A DNA stretch of 64,000 nucleotides, from contig JAGGNK010006515.1 in assembly GCA_017590115.1 (NCBI GenBank), positions 62,001 to 126,000 of the forward strand, given 5' to 3'. Origin of the DNA: Montifringilla adamsi. Its lineage: Eukaryota; Chordata; Aves; Passeriformes; Passeridae. The notes under the pieces were generated by a model. The model searched no databases. It was not told the DNA's origin and saw nothing but the letters and a program-made list of their open reading frames with translations. Each line of letters starts with the position of its first letter. Position 1 is the stretch's first letter. The position numbers and the translations under genes were made by a program. Of the stretch, positions 1 to 11,206 are shown piece after piece.

Positions 1-267
1 ATGCTGGATGACTGATCCTGTCTGGGGGCTGTCCAGTACAAGAATGCCAAAACTCAGTCAGGACCTGCTGCATTTGCAGTCGATTTTGGCACTGGCATGG
101 CTACCTAAAGTACCTGGAGTCAAACCAGATCCTGGCACTGCTGGCTGAATTTCCCACCTCTAATCCAGGCTGCCAGCAGGAAAACTACCAGGTGGCAAAC
201 AAGGAAAGCAATTCCTCAATCACAGACAACAAGGCACCAGAGTTTTGTGTCAATCCAGCTACTGCAA
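1..267. other. Unique sequence, nothing recognised
   Basis: No coding, RNA or mobile-element signature is seen here. The segment ends at the first CR1 fragment. Confidence 0.5.
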
Positions 268-382
268 ACATCCTTGAACTCTTCCAGGGATGGGGTAGTC
301 ACAGCTTCTCTGGGCAACCTGTGCCAGGGCCTTCCCACCCTCACAGTCAATAATTTTTTCCTAATAAAAATCTAAATCTGAT
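268..382 (-). mobile_element. CR1 LINE fragment (3' UTR interior)
   Basis: The plus strand shows the reverse complement of the CR1 3' untranslated region: 'cttccagggatgggg', then 'cacagcttctctgggcaacc' and 'gtgccagggcc', then 'tcacagt' with the 'taataaaaatctaaatct' stretch. The extreme 3' tail is missing, so this is an internal fragment. No reading frame survives. CR1 is the dominant non-LTR retrotransposon of birds. Confidence 0.85.
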
Positions 383-2497
383 GTAAATATCATTACAGAG
401 CTTTCATGTTAAGAATTCGCACTTTCTGCTACGAAGATGAATTTATCCCAGGACTGTGACCAGGCAATTTTCTTTGCTATGGACCTCAGCCATTAAATGA
501 AAACAGAGCCTACAACAGCAAAGAAAATAAAACTGACCAGTTCCATGACTGTGTGCAGTGAGAATTGTAAAAGTGGCTCCCTTAAATAATCCTTGACAGA
601 AAACAGCAAGAGACCTCACCTAGAATTAAAAGCTGCAACACCTGCTGGGCTTTAAGGAACACAGAGAAGGTACCAGCCCAGGTGTTACAGAACTACAGTG
701 CATGAACTGGGGAGGATGTGCTCCAAAAGGCTGCTGCAGAGGTGTTGAGCAGTGATTGCTTTCTCCTTAGCTCCGGGCTCTGAGTGCCACAATTCAGGAG
801 CAGACTGTTGGCACTCCCCTCCTGCAGTAAGCCGCAGGAACAGGCTGCCCAAGAGCTACCCCAGGAGCCTGGAACAGGTTGAAGCCATGAGATGGACAAT
901 TGACAACACCGGAGGCACGCTGACAGCAGTGTCATCCACCTCTGCCCAGGCCTGGAGCAGCAGGAGCAATTTTCCTTCCCCCTGGGGGAGAACAGAAGTG
1001 TTCCACCAAACCTCAGCACAGACCCTGGGGAATCCCCTGGCTCCCAGCTCAGGTATGAACCCACCTGCAAACACACCTCTAACCCTGGGATGCCCGCACT
1101 GGATAGAGCTCAGGAACCACTCAGGGAAGCATGGACCCACACACCTACTGTGTACAGCATCCACTTGCAAATTGAGCTGCATTCAAGAGCTGAGACCTTA
1201 ATTTGGCATTTCAGACTGCTGCCTTTGCTTTGGTAGTTTTCCTATTACTGTTGTGAATAGTGATTGGGCTCCTACATAATTAACAGCAGCATAATGCCTA
1301 CGAAGTGCTTCTAATTTGCTAGGCTGCCTTTTCATGCAAGTGAAAAAAATTTAAGCAGACATTAGCAAGCAAGAGGCAGAACCCCCCACATGCTGCTGAT
1401 GGAGGAATCTTGAGTTCCTGCCTTGAGCAAAAACCTGAAATTATGAAACTATCCACCAAAAAATCTAAAAAAGTAAAATCCAGAGGCACCAAGTGATTCC
1501 TTTGCACTGAAAGGGGCAGTCCATCCTATGGTATGAGACCATGAATGTGGTCCAGCCTTCAGCTTTGAGACTGAGATACAGAGATATGCCATCTCTTACA
1601 GAGTGAGCTACAGACAGATGTCTGTAATTTTCTGCCCCACACAGGTCTCTCTGCTACTCTCCAGTGTCTAATACTGATCCAGGCACTGTAGCAAATCCTG
1701 TTTTCCCAAATTAAAGAAAAAACCTAACAGATTCAACCTCCCAGCCCTGGGGCAGTTCTCTCCCCCAAATACTCCATACAAAATCTCCCATGAGACAATC
1801 TCTTCTTACTCTCCTTCCTCCTGAATCTCTTTAATAAGCCATTCCCTTTTATCAGAATCCTTTCTATCTTTGTTTTTTTTTTTTTTTTTGGACCATCTCA
1901 TCTCTCTTCTCCCACCCCTCCTCCCCCCCTTTTTTTTTAACTGCCAGAAAAAGAAGTTCTCACAGAGCGCAGCTGCATTTAACTAAGGATTTGGAATTCT
2001 GCAAGATGCCCTGGGTTGCTGTGGACAGCATACCAACCAAGCCTTAAAAAAGCTAGAGGAAGAACCACACACAGCCCCTACATCTCAAGTAATTCCCACG
2101 TTCCTGTCAATGCAGCTGATGTTTGGTGCTGCAGTGATTTTCCCCCAGGCTCGGAATGGGAAGCAGGCACGGCTGGGTGTTTATCTTTTGGCAAGTGCTC
2201 GTTTCCCTTCAGTATCCAACAAGCCTCTTTTTAACTTCCCTGATAACAAGTACGTTGTTTACAGCAAACATTCTCACAGAAGAATGTAGCTTGCAGCCGA
2301 GGTCAGCCTCGGGGAGATGTTTATTAGCACAGCTGGAGGGATGTGCAGCAGGTAATTCTGCCTCTGTTTTTCTCCAGTAGCAAAGAAGCAATGTGGATTT
2401 TTAGATGCAAGGTTTAATGTCCCTACGAAAATAAGTTTTACCTGCACATCCCCCCTTCCTCCTATTTCCCATTAGCTCCTTATGCTAAGCACAACAT
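383..2497. other. Unique intergenic or intronic DNA, no gene supported
   Basis: About 2.1 kb without a recognised repeat, apart from T-rich runs near 1873-1889 and 1931-1938 within a pyrimidine-rich stretch. Several overlapping frames of up to 149 codons occur on both strands at 690-1200. They have no domain or consistent splice context, and I regard them as chance frames in moderately GC-rich DNA. Confidence 0.5.
1873..1889. repeat. Poly-T run (17 nt)
   Basis: Homopolymer T tract in a pyrimidine-rich stretch (about 1860-1940). A second T run lies about 40 bp downstream. No adjacent retrotransposon body is visible. Confidence 0.8.
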
Positions 2498-2650
2498 CAT
2501 AGAATCCCAGAATGATTTGGGTTGGAAGGGATTTTAAAGCTCATCTCATTCCACCCCCTGCCATGGGCAGTGACACCTTTCACTATCCCAGGGTGCTCCA
2601 AGCCCTGTTCAACCTGGCCTGGAACACTTCCAGGGATGGGGCATCCCCTG
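2498..2650 (-). mobile_element. CR1 LINE, 5'-truncated 3' end
   Basis: The plus strand begins 'catagaatcccagaatgatt' and runs into 'gggttggaagg', 'aaagctcatctcattcca', 'ccatgggcag' and 'tgctccaagccct', the reverse complement of the CR1 3' terminus. The element therefore points leftwards and is truncated at its 5' side near 'cttccagggatggggcatcc'. It abuts a decayed LTR fragment on the right. Confidence 0.92.
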
Positions 2651-2866
2651 CTCCTGATGTATTCCTCATGCAGCATGGAATATCCCTTTGGTTGGTTCAG
2701 GTCAGGTGTCCTGGTTGTGCCCTCTCCCTGTTCCTCACTGAACCCCAGCACAGCTCAGCAACAGCCAGAACAGCCCAGTCTTACCAGCACTGCATCGGTC
2801 ACAAATCCAAACCATCACACAGGCTGCTGTGAGGAAAACTGACTCCATCTCATCCATACTAGAACA
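2651..2866 (-). mobile_element. Decayed ERVL-type LTR fragment
   Basis: Directly after the CR1, the plus strand reads 'catggaatatccctttgg', 'ggtcaggtgtcctggttgtg', then 'cacaaatccaaacca' and 'gaggaaaactgactccatct'. In my recollection these blocks, in this order, match the reverse complement of a widespread avian ERVL LTR whose sense strand starts with TGTCCTGGTT. Several parts of that LTR are missing and no target duplication is evident. It is probably an old, deleted copy. The family assignment is from memory, not from a search. Confidence 0.6.
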
Positions 2867-4020
2867 GCAAGACAGGCATCATTACCTTCCTGTTATATCC
2901 TTTAAAGAAACACAGTCTGTTCCCACCATTATGTTTAGATTTAATCGCTGAGCTTTCCAAATGAATGCTGGTACAACAATCTGAAAAAATTCCAGTTCAG
3001 AATAATTTTTTTGTTGTTGTTTAAAAATTCACTAATAAATTTTAGCACTGATTTCTCAAGCTCATTGCAGCTGCAGCACGGGTTCCCCTGCATGTCAGTA
3101 CTTTTGTGCTGCCCTTTTGGGAAGGAGACTGTTCCGAAAGAACTGAACACCAGCAGGGACCAACAATCCCTTCCTCACCTGGGGGAGGTCAGTAACCAGA
3201 AAAGAATGAGCATTTAATGCCCTGAGCAGCCCCACCTGGCACCTCCACCCACAGAGCAGGATCTCCACTCCAACCAGGACAGTCCTGGCCTGAGTTAGGA
3301 CAAAGGAGTGTGCCAGCAGTGCCAGGAGTGTCTGCAGCACATCTGCAGGAACCTCTTGGACTCACAGTGTCTCTTCACCTCCAGCCCTCTGGTGCAAGCC
3401 AACTAAATCCCTGGAGCAGTGCTCCTCTGGCTGGGATCAGCTGCCAGCCTAGCAAGGGTTCACCTTCCTGTCTTCCCATCCTGGCAAAGCAAGGGCTGTG
3501 CCAGGAATGCCCCCAACAGGTTCAGCACGAAGCTTCTCAAACTTTGGCAGCAGGCAACAAAGCTTTCAAGCACTACAGAGAAGCAGAGCCCGCTTCAAGG
3601 GGACTCCTTCAATCTTATCACAATCCTATCGCACGAGCTCTTTAACTACATAATCTCCTTCTCCAGCAGCTTGAATACCCCTCTGCACTACAGAGCATAC
3701 CTAAGCCAAATTAAATTCTGGTACCAGTGGCCACAAACCTGTCCTGCTTCAAACAGCATCACTCTTCAATGTGCTCACCCCTGTTCCTCAGCAGCTTTGG
3801 GTGAATATCCATTTCTGTGGCCCTCTTGGCTTTAACACAGGAGACCGTGTACATCTGAAGCAAGGCCACTGCTCAGCACTCACTCATTCCTGGGAAGGGG
3901 ATGAAAAGACAAACAGCATGTGACAGATATTTCCCAGTCACCTCACACATTGCTGGGATGGTGCCGGGATACCGCAGCAGCAACACGGCCCAGGAATGCA
4001 CGAAACAAGCATTCTTCATT
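2867..4020. other. Unique DNA, no gene supported
   Basis: Non-repetitive sequence. The overlapping frames of 111 and 138 codons at 3310-3835 share the same DNA in different phases and show no domain. Confidence 0.5.
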
Positions 4021-4560
4021 TCCTTTCCAAGCTGCACAGGAGACATCGGGATCTCCAGGACCGCACTGTGTCCCTGCAGCAAAATGTGGCACCGAGGACG
4101 AGCAATTACAGCGTTCCCCAAAGCGAGAGTGCATCCTCGGCCACCGCATCCATCGCTCACCGAGCACGGCACCAAGTGCCCGAGCAGGGAATCAGGTCAC
4201 AATCTTTGACGGAAAACAATCCCCTCCCTGCCAAGAGAACAGGCTCCATCACCAAACACTCCCCAACTCTTCATTACGGTTTCAGAGCGCTGAGGGCACA
4301 GGTTTGGCTGCTCCCCCCAGGCTGGGAAGCGCTTCCATACCTTTTTCCACCATTAAGTGTCTACGTTTGCAAACAAATCGCGGGCAGAGCTCCGGCGCCT
4401 GCTGTTTGATGGCTTTGACTGCAGGCAGGCAGATGAACCGGGGGGAATTAGCGCCCGGGTTTAACAAAGCCCAGCCACAAACCAGCTGACACGGGGCTGT
4501 CAGCACGCTCCTCAGGCTTCCGAGGGACGAAACGAGCTCATTCCTGTATTCTGCAACCTG
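4021..4560. promoter_or_regulatory. CpG-rich patch, possible weak CpG island
   Basis: By eye I count 29 CpG dinucleotides in these 540 bases, with GC content clearly above the surroundings. Most flanking 500-base blocks contain only a few CpGs. This is compatible with an unmethylated regulatory region or a distal first exon. No TATA box, initiator or splice-supported first exon was identified, so direction and target gene are unknown. The 189-codon frame at 3920-4489 exists mainly because the stretch is stop-poor. Confidence 0.35.
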
Positions 4561-4727
4561 CTGCAGAAAGGCCTGAGTGAGGGCTGAAGATAAAAAGAGG
4601 GTTACAGCTTAAGGGAAGCTGGCACCCCAGCTAGGGAGCAGCCCGGACCTTCCAGCCATGCTCCAGCACAGCTCAGCATCCCAGAGCTGGTAGATCTGTG
4701 TCCATGATCTTGTACCTGTAGAGTCCT

Positions 4728-5003
4728 GGAATCCTAGAATGGTTTGGGTTGGATGGGATTTTAAAGCTCATCATGTTCCAAACCCTGCCATGGGCAGGGA
4801 CACCTTCCACCAGCCCAGGCTGCTCCAAGCACCATCCAGCCTGGCCTGGGACACTTCCAGGGATCCACGGACATCCACAGATGCTCTGGGCACCCTGTGC
4901 CAGGGCCTGCCCACCCTCACAGGGAGGAATCCCTTCCCAACATCTGATCTAACTCTGCCCTGTCACTTTAAAACCATTGCCCCTAGTGCTGTCACTATCT
5001 GCC
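4728..5003 (-). mobile_element. CR1 LINE, 3' end plus 3' UTR
   Basis: The plus strand runs 'gaatcctagaatggtttggg', 'aaagctcatcatgttcca', 'ccatgggcagggacacctt', 'cacttccagggatcca', 'ctgtgccagggcctgcccac' and 'ccattgcccctagtgctgtc', which is a colinear reverse complement of the CR1 3' region. It is truncated on the 5' side of the element, as is usual for CR1. A 108-codon frame here is non-coding repeat. Confidence 0.95.
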
Positions 5004-5610
5004 AACCTCCTTTGAAAACACTAGAAGTTGAAACCTCTTGTTTACATTTCAAGCTTGCAAAGTAGATGATGATTTTTAAGCCCAGATCTGGTGTCTTCTT
5101 GCATCTGTAGAAATGAAAATCTAAAATCTGTACTGTTCTGCCATCCATCCAGAGAGCTTCCTCCCTGGAGCAGGACACAGCAGCTCAGAAATCCAAGCCC
5201 CTCCAGGTACAGCAGATGTGCTCTTTCATTTTCTGCTAATTGACTTTGTGCTCACTTCCTGACAGGTCATTGGCAACCTAGAAGGGCTCATGACTATGGA
5301 GTATTTGTGACCATCAAGCTTCCAATGTCATTTGCCCCACCAAAGCTGAGAGGCAGAGGACATTCCCAGCCAAACAGGGAGTCAGTCTGGAAAGAAGAGC
5401 TCTCTCTCTCTCAGGCTGTAACAGAGCCCAGCACTTTCTGGGCAGCTGTTTGCTCACACACCATCCCACCCCAGAGCCAGCTCGAATTCCTTGTCCAGAT
5501 CAGTCTGTGCTTGTTCTTTCCTTGTTTGCCTCACAGTTGCCATTGTTTGTTTTCCTTCCCTGAGCCCTTACCGTTTCAGCCAGTCTTTTCAAGGCTTTTG
5601 GTAATTGCTG
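5004..5610. other. Unique DNA, nothing recognised
   Basis: Non-repetitive interval between two CR1 copies, with a pyrimidine-rich segment from about 5390. No coding evidence. Confidence 0.5.
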
Positions 5611-5720
5611 TCACAGAATCTTCGAATCACTGAGGCTGAAAAAGAGCCCCAAGATTATCAAGTCCATGCCTTGAGGAGCAGCAAGTCATCACCTGTGCCC
5701 AAGGTGTTTAGTGCTTGAAT
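5611..5720 (-). mobile_element. Old CR1 fragment
   Basis: The plus strand begins 'tcacagaatcttcgaatcac', followed by 'tgaggctgaaaaagagccc' and 'aagattatcaagtcca'. This corresponds to the reverse complement of CR1 subfamilies ending in '...cttttccaacc...gattctatgattct'. It is clearly more diverged than the CR1 at 4728. Confidence 0.75.
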
Positions 5721-7825
5721 TCAGAAGCATCGCCAGAAGCCACTCTACCGAGTTCCTCACTTGACAAAGATGTTTTCTTCTCCTCTGAGATCAGCCTGAG
5801 TTTTCTGATCCAGAACATAAGGAGGGTTCCCTTCCAAGTACCAAATCCTGAGTCAGGGCTGTTCAGCCCTGAAGAAGAGCCAGCCCTTTTATGTCTCCAC
5901 CTGCCCTGCCTCCAGTGTGCCCTTGTAACATCAGAGCAGATTCTCCCTGGCCTCCTTTGCTTCCCCTACCCTCTGCCTTCCTTGGAAATCCAATTCAATT
6001 TTTCTTTACATATCCCAGGAACCCCAAATGAAAGCCACAACAAATCTGTATGAGCAGCCCTCTGGATTTCTTCCTATTCCCTTGTTTTATTCTCAGCCTT
6101 TTGGAGGACATGCCCACAGATGTGCCACCAGATGCTCACCACTGGCCAAACAGCTTATCCAGCTGGCAGCTGGGGCTCCCTCCTCGCAGCTCCCCAAGAG
6201 CTGAAGAGCAAAAACATTTCAAATTCCTTCCACCACAGCGCTAACTGCTCTAATGCTATGCTTTTACACTTGATAAGAGATGGGAATCCTCCTCAAATGC
6301 ACGGCAGGGAACTCCCCAGCACTTCAGCTATGAGCTCAAAAAGCAGCTTACCTGGAGGAGCAAGAGGCAGAGCCTGAACTGGAGGCAAATTGTCATTTTG
6401 TCATTGTCACAGCCACTAAAAACCAAACCTGTTGGAGGACAGCACAGCAGAGCAGTGCCCCAGCTCCTCCAGAATGCCACTGACTCGAGTTACTCCATCA
6501 AAAGCAGTTACTTGTGCTTAGGCACACTTATAGGCATGCTACTAGAATGCCAAAAACACACAAAAATTTTGGTAGAGGTGTTACATCCATGTGCTTTGGC
6601 TGAAGTGAGGAGTTAAACTCAATTTATTTTTCTACAGGACAAGAGACTAAGACTGACAGTTCATTCCTATTTACAGAAAAGGGATCCAGCTGAAATCCTA
6701 GGAACTGAATTAATCAACAGAGGCTGCAAGAGATCCAGCTATTGCCTGTGCTGAAGCACAAACTCCATTGGGAATGATCACTGCTGAGCACAGCATGGCC
6801 AGGCAGTGCTAAACAGGGCTTGGGTTCCCCTTTTCCCCCTGCTTTTTTTCTACCTTTTTGTTTTCCTTTAGCCACACATCAAAGTCCCACTGAAGACGCT
6901 CCTCCGTATCTGCAGGCCAAGGGATTGGAAAGGCCAGGGAAAGCCCTTCATGGCTAAGAGCAGGTTAAAAACCTCTTCTCTCTGGTTTGGGCACAGAGCT
7001 CACTCTCCCTGCCTCCTTTATCACCCATTAGTGCATATAGAACAAATGTCCACTTTGGCCACCATTATTTATGACAGTTTGGGCCCATGAAAGTCAAAAA
7101 GAGGATTTATGCCTGCCTGAGTGAAGAGGTTAAGTGATACAGTACTGAGCCCTACTCCAAATATGTCTGACACAGGGGCTTAAAGTATTTTAGTCCTGAA
7201 CTTCAAACCTGAGCTGTGCCAGTGCTGTCCAAATCCTCCAAAGCCAGTTGGAAGTCAGTCTCTACATTTAGCAGAGTTAGGTTGGGAAAGGTTCACAAAA
7301 TAGTGGGTGCAAGTTCAATGAAACAGCACAAGATCAGATAATTACATCCCAACAGGGACAGCTGATAGAGTTTAATGCTGTTTGTGCTGTTGAAAAGTGA
7401 GAGCCTCGTCCTTTTGTGTTAGGGTTAGGTTTTGTGTTTTAAAATCCACTCAATTAATACAATTAATGACACTACTGGGCAGACTGCATGTGGTTTGGTC
7501 AATACTTGCAACTTATATTTACATAAAGTGCTCACATCCAGTTCTACAAACAGCTTGTTTGAGCCAGTTTGGGGTCATGCCTGTTGTTAGCACCCTGTAA
7601 GCCACAGAAACTCATTTGGTATTTAAACAAAAAACCTACGAGCTAGCAGTTGGCTGGGGTGCAATGCAGCGGAGCAGCTTCTCTTGCTGGGTTCATCTGC
7701 TCGCGGCAGTCATGGACACTTGTCACCAGTGGTGTCACCTGCTCAGAGCAAAGGAACCACACCCCTGAGGTGGGTCTGCTCCAGGAGGGCTCTCCTCACA
7801 TCCCTGACCTGGTCCAGCACCACGG
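5721..7825. other. Unique DNA, no gene supported
   Basis: About 2.1 kb. It is pyrimidine-biased up to about 6250 and then mixed. Frames reach 112 codons with no recognisable domain. An isolated TTAGGGTTAGG at 7419-7429 is too short to be an interstitial telomere. Confidence 0.5.
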
Positions 7826-8217
7826 GCTGGGAGAGCAGGGGGTGCTCACCTGGAGAGCAGAAGGCTCCAGGGAGAGCTCAGAGCCCCTTGCAGGGCCTAA
7901 AGGGGCTCAGGAGAGATGGAGAGGGACTGGGGACAAGGGACTGAGGGGACAGGACACAGGGAATGGCTCCCACTGCCAGAGGGCAGCGATGGATGGGATT
8001 TGGGTAAGAAATTGTTCCCTGGCAGGGTGGGCAGGCCCTGGCACAGGGTGCCCAGAGCAGCTGTGGCTGCCCCTGGATCCCTGGCAGTGCCCAAGGCCAG
8101 GCTGGATGGGGCTTGGAGCAGCCTGGGATAGTGGAAGGTGTCCGTGCCCATGGCAGGGTTTGGAACAAGATGAGCTTTAAGGTCCTTTCCAACCCAAACT
8201 GTTCTGGGATTCTGTAT
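7826..8217 (+). mobile_element. CR1 LINE, long 3' portion
   Basis: This sense-strand copy contains 'cagaaggctccagggagagc', 'cctaaaggggctcaggagag', 'caggacacagggaatggctc', 'gccctggcacagggtgccca', 'ggatagtggaaggtgtcc' and the 3' end 'aaggtcctttccaaccca' plus 'ctgttctgggattctgtatg'. It holds the end of ORF2-derived sequence and the 3' UTR. Frames of up to 176 codons crossing it are interrupted and out of phase with each other. The left edge is approximate. Confidence 0.95.
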
Positions 8218-8522
8218 GCACAGCATGCAGTTACTGGACTATGTGATTAAAGTGCAGCTGCTTTTGCTGACAAATCCTGTACATCAGTTCATAAATTCTG
8301 TCTATTTCTTATTTTTCTAAATCTCTTGTCTAGATATATAGCTTAAGGGTAATGCTTTTTGTGGGAAAGATGAGCTCAAAATAAATCCCTTCATTCTCAG
8401 TTAAAGAAAAAATATTTCCATAATTCTAATTGAGCTGCATTAACCTCAAATTTTAAACTGCTTCAGATCACAATTCTTCCACAGGCATCTCATTGACACA
8501 GTTATCACCAGACTTCTCCACA
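8218..8522. other. AT-rich unique spacer
   Basis: About 300 bases between two CR1 copies. It is AT-rich and nothing specific is seen. Confidence 0.5.
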
Positions 8523-8605
8523 GGATCACAGAATGGTTTGGATTGGAAGGGACCTCACAAACCATTTAGTTCCAACCCCTGCACAGGAGGGACACCTTCC
8601 CCTTT
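8523..8605 (-). mobile_element. Short CR1 3' terminus
   Basis: The plus strand has 'gatcacagaatggtttggat', 'tggaagggacctcacaaacc', 'tccaacccctgcacaggagg' and 'gacaccttcc', the reverse complement of the CR1 3' end. The copy is heavily 5'-truncated. Confidence 0.88.
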
Positions 8606-9691
8606 TGTTTCCTGCCAGCCTGGAAAAATCCCTGCTTAGTTAAATTATACTGTTAATGTTTCCCCAAAAGGTTTTAAGTAATTATTTTCAAGGGCAAGAG
8701 GAAACAAATAAAAAAAACTACTCTATTTTAGTGTCAAATACACACAACTCCTGCTTCAAAACCAACTTGCCTCCAGGGAGCAAAGCCCTGGGAATGGAGC
8801 GAGACCTAGTTTTCAAATTCACTCCATCAGCAGCTTGTGTTCTGAGCTCATAAAACAGAAACAGTTTTGGGGCAAAATAGATACTCAAGCTCTTTTTTAA
8901 TGTTTCAATGATTTCTGAGTAACACTTGCAGACTCATCACCCGGGTGCGACATGAATTGCAAATGACTGGGTAAGCTGAGGGGGAAGGAATATAAATCCT
9001 AACTGTTCCAAAGGTGTTCAGCCTCAATTCCCACTGAAGGCTCATAAAAATCTTTTGCTTCAGCTGCGCATGACCTGTTTGGCATATTTTGATATTTGGG
9101 AGCAGAATGGGGGTTTAAATTGGACACCATCACCCGAAAGAACACTGCAGGAACTTTTAGATACTAAGCAAGGGATCAAGGCAAGCATTTTAACTGTGGA
9201 GATCCAGCTGCATCACTCCTGTGTGGAAAGGAGCCAGGAATTATTTCCCAAGGTCAGAAAGGTGCAATCCTGCAGCTGCATACTATTACACTGATATAAA
9301 CTACTGCAACATGCCATTTAGAGGAGTAGAGGTAAAAAGAAAGCTCTATTGTGGTGGGTTTACACCAATATTATTTACAGAGTAAGTGGAAGGTTTATTC
9401 TAATAACCTGTGTAAGAGAATTTGGGAAAGCTTGACCCTTGCATTGGAGGCAGGAGGTGGAATCAAACAGCAGGATGCAAGGATCTAAATGAGCAGGACT
9501 GCAAAGCCAGCAGCTGTTCCTTGCTTGCTCCTCTCCTCTTTATTTTTCTTCCCAGGGCAGAAGATGGAGCTGGCAGTGGAAGCAGAAGATGCTGACTGCC
9601 AGCAAGGAGCACTTGCAGCCTTGCTCAAGGATAGCTGATCCTATCAGAGCAGCCAGGTCCCTGCCGCCCTCCAGCATTCCCAAGCCCCTCT
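8606..9691. other. Unique DNA, no gene supported
   Basis: Non-repetitive sequence. A 79-codon frame at 9055-9294 has no domain or splice support. Confidence 0.5.
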
Positions 9692-9696
9692 GAAGG

Positions 9697-10330
9697 TGTT
9701 ATGAATAAAAAGTTATCTATTTTTTTTAAGGTTGCAGAGTTAAAATCGGACCAGTTGCTGTTAAGTTAGCTTCATTGTTGAGAGTTCTTCTTCAATTACC
9801 TGTTAATGGTTGGTGATTAGCCATTGTCCCCCTGATGCTTGCCAGGGAGTGACACCGGACCCTGCAGTACCAGGAGAAGGGTGTGACATCAGGGCTAGTA
9901 TGCAGATCAGAATGCATTTCACTGAATTTTGTAACTTTCCAGGAAAAAAACCCTAAAAACAACGAGCCAATATAGAATTAGGGGACCTAGGTGATGTCTA
10001 AGGATGGGCGCGTAGTCCAGTGCCTGCTTGGATCCTTTTTGCTTCTCACCCTGACCTGAAAGGATGTTCACTAGTGAGGGGACCCGAGGCGTTGGACCAA
10101 AAAGGCGGAATCTCCTAATCTCCTGTGAGGATGGAGGCCCCAGCTCTGCCTGCAGACCAGCGGACACAGATGCATCATCATCATCATCATCATCATCCTC
10201 CTCCTCCTCCGTGCCACTCCTGGGAGCAGCGGCGGCATGGGTGCAACCCGTCGATTTCTCCCCACCTGAGCTGATTCTCTTTAATAAAAAGGCATTAAAA
10301 AGGAGAAAGATCTCCTGCCCATTTATTTCA
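9697..10330 (+). mobile_element. ERVL-like solo LTR with 5-bp target duplication
   Basis: The element begins TGTTATGAATAAAAAG and ends ATTTATTTCA (TG...CA, 634 bp). It is flanked by a perfect 5-bp direct repeat GAAGG at 9692-9696 and 10331-10335. Five-base duplications are characteristic of class III (ERVL) integrases. A polyadenylation signal AATAAA lies at 10283-10288, 42 bp from the 3' boundary, which supports plus orientation. No second LTR or gag/pol reading frame is adjacent, so this is a solo LTR left by recombination. It contains a CAT/TCC microsatellite. Frames of 171 and 110 codons over it are artefacts. The subfamily was not determined. Confidence 0.85.
10173..10210. repeat. (CAT)8 followed by (CTC)n microsatellite
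   Basis: Eight CAT units at 10173-10196 are followed immediately by a CTC/TCC run up to about 10210, inside the ERVL-like LTR. The tract encodes the poly-Ser and poly-Asp/Met runs seen in spurious frames on the two strands. Confidence 0.92.
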
Positions 10331-10335
10331 GAAGG

Positions 10336-10961
10336 CACTGCTTGGCATAGCACAGCTCTTACTACAGCAAGTGTCTTGTGGGAGGGCTGCTGCTGAAATG
10401 AGCCCTTCGGTGCCCGGGGAGAAGAGGCAAACAATGTTTGGGAAAAGCTATCTACTCTCCCCTCTTCCCACCAGTTTCATCCCTGGGTGGAAACTCCCTT
10501 TTTCCATCAGCTTGAGCCCACCCCTAAGCGCCTGGACACCGCAGGTGAGTGGATCATCTCCTGTTGAACAGGCGCTGGGCTCTGCCACCCCTACACAGAC
10601 TGGCATAACCACAGCACAACAAGCTGTCACAGGAGAGCCTGTGACCGTCCCTCCACCGCCAGAACATCCAGTCCACAGAGAGATGAATAGGGAGGAGATG
10701 ATCCTTTCCCACATTAAAGGACATAGAACAACAGGTTGCAAGGGGCTCCAGCGGGCTCAAAGTGCTCTTCTCCCGAAAAAATGCCGCTTTAAAGTCACTT
10801 CTGGCAATGGCTGTAATTAATTGTTGCCAATACAACCCCGGAGAGTGTAAATGAGCCCTCTTAGCAGCATTTCACACTTCACATTGCTAGCTTAGCAACA
10901 GGACTAGAAGAGGAGTGAAAAACTGGAGATTATTGGTTTATTCAGGTGTTGAAGGCTCGTG
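10336..10961. other. Unique DNA between two LTRs
   Basis: About 620 bases with no recognised repeat. A strong donor-like GCAGGTGAGT occurs at 10541-10550, but I see no matching exon or promoter. A 149-codon frame at 10371-10820 runs through the donor and has no domain. Confidence 0.45.
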
Positions 10962-11206
10962 TGTCCTGGTTGTTACTAAGGAAAAACCAGAAAGGCAATA
11001 AACCTTTTCCTCATAGTTTCTGAATGGGAAGTGGGGGCAAAAAATTAGTTCTACTTTGTTACTATGCTGCTCTATTTTTAATTAGCAATAAATTAAACTT
11101 CCCCAAGCCGAGTCTGTTTTGCCCATGACTGATTGGTGAAGGATCACCTTGCCCTTATCTGAACCCACAAGATTTTTTCACCTCGTTTTCTCTCCTGTCC
11201 TGCTAT
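10962..11206 (+). mobile_element. Decayed ERVL-type LTR, internally deleted
   Basis: It starts TGTCCTGGTT, as an avian ERVL LTR does, then jumps to 'gttactaagg'. Later it carries 'attagcaataaattaaactt' (AATAAA at 11087-11092), 'aagccgagtctgttttgccc', 'cttatctgaacccacaagat' and 'tttctctcctgtcctgct', which are the R/U5-like blocks of the same family in order. No terminal CA or target duplication is recognisable. It appears to be the same family as 2651-2866, in opposite orientation. The assignment rests on remembered consensus blocks. Confidence 0.6.

Noticed and set aside
3920..4489. 189-codon frame, the longest in the window
   Set aside because: It coincides with the CpG-rich patch. Overlapping frames in other phases are nearly as long, and no domain, start context or splice pattern supports it.
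7419..7429. TTAGGGTTAGG as an interstitial telomere
   Set aside because: It is fewer than two units, which is expected by chance.
7650..8226. Frames of 176 and 109 codons
   Set aside because: They derive from the CR1 3' portion and its left flank. They are not colinear with a CR1 protein.
9919..10434. 171-codon minus-strand frame with a poly-Asp run
   Set aside because: It is antisense to the ERVL-like LTR, and the poly-Asp comes from the CAT microsatellite.
10541..10550. Strong splice donor GCAGGTGAGT as the end of a first exon
   Set aside because: No promoter or open exon upstream is supported, and an isolated donor match is common.
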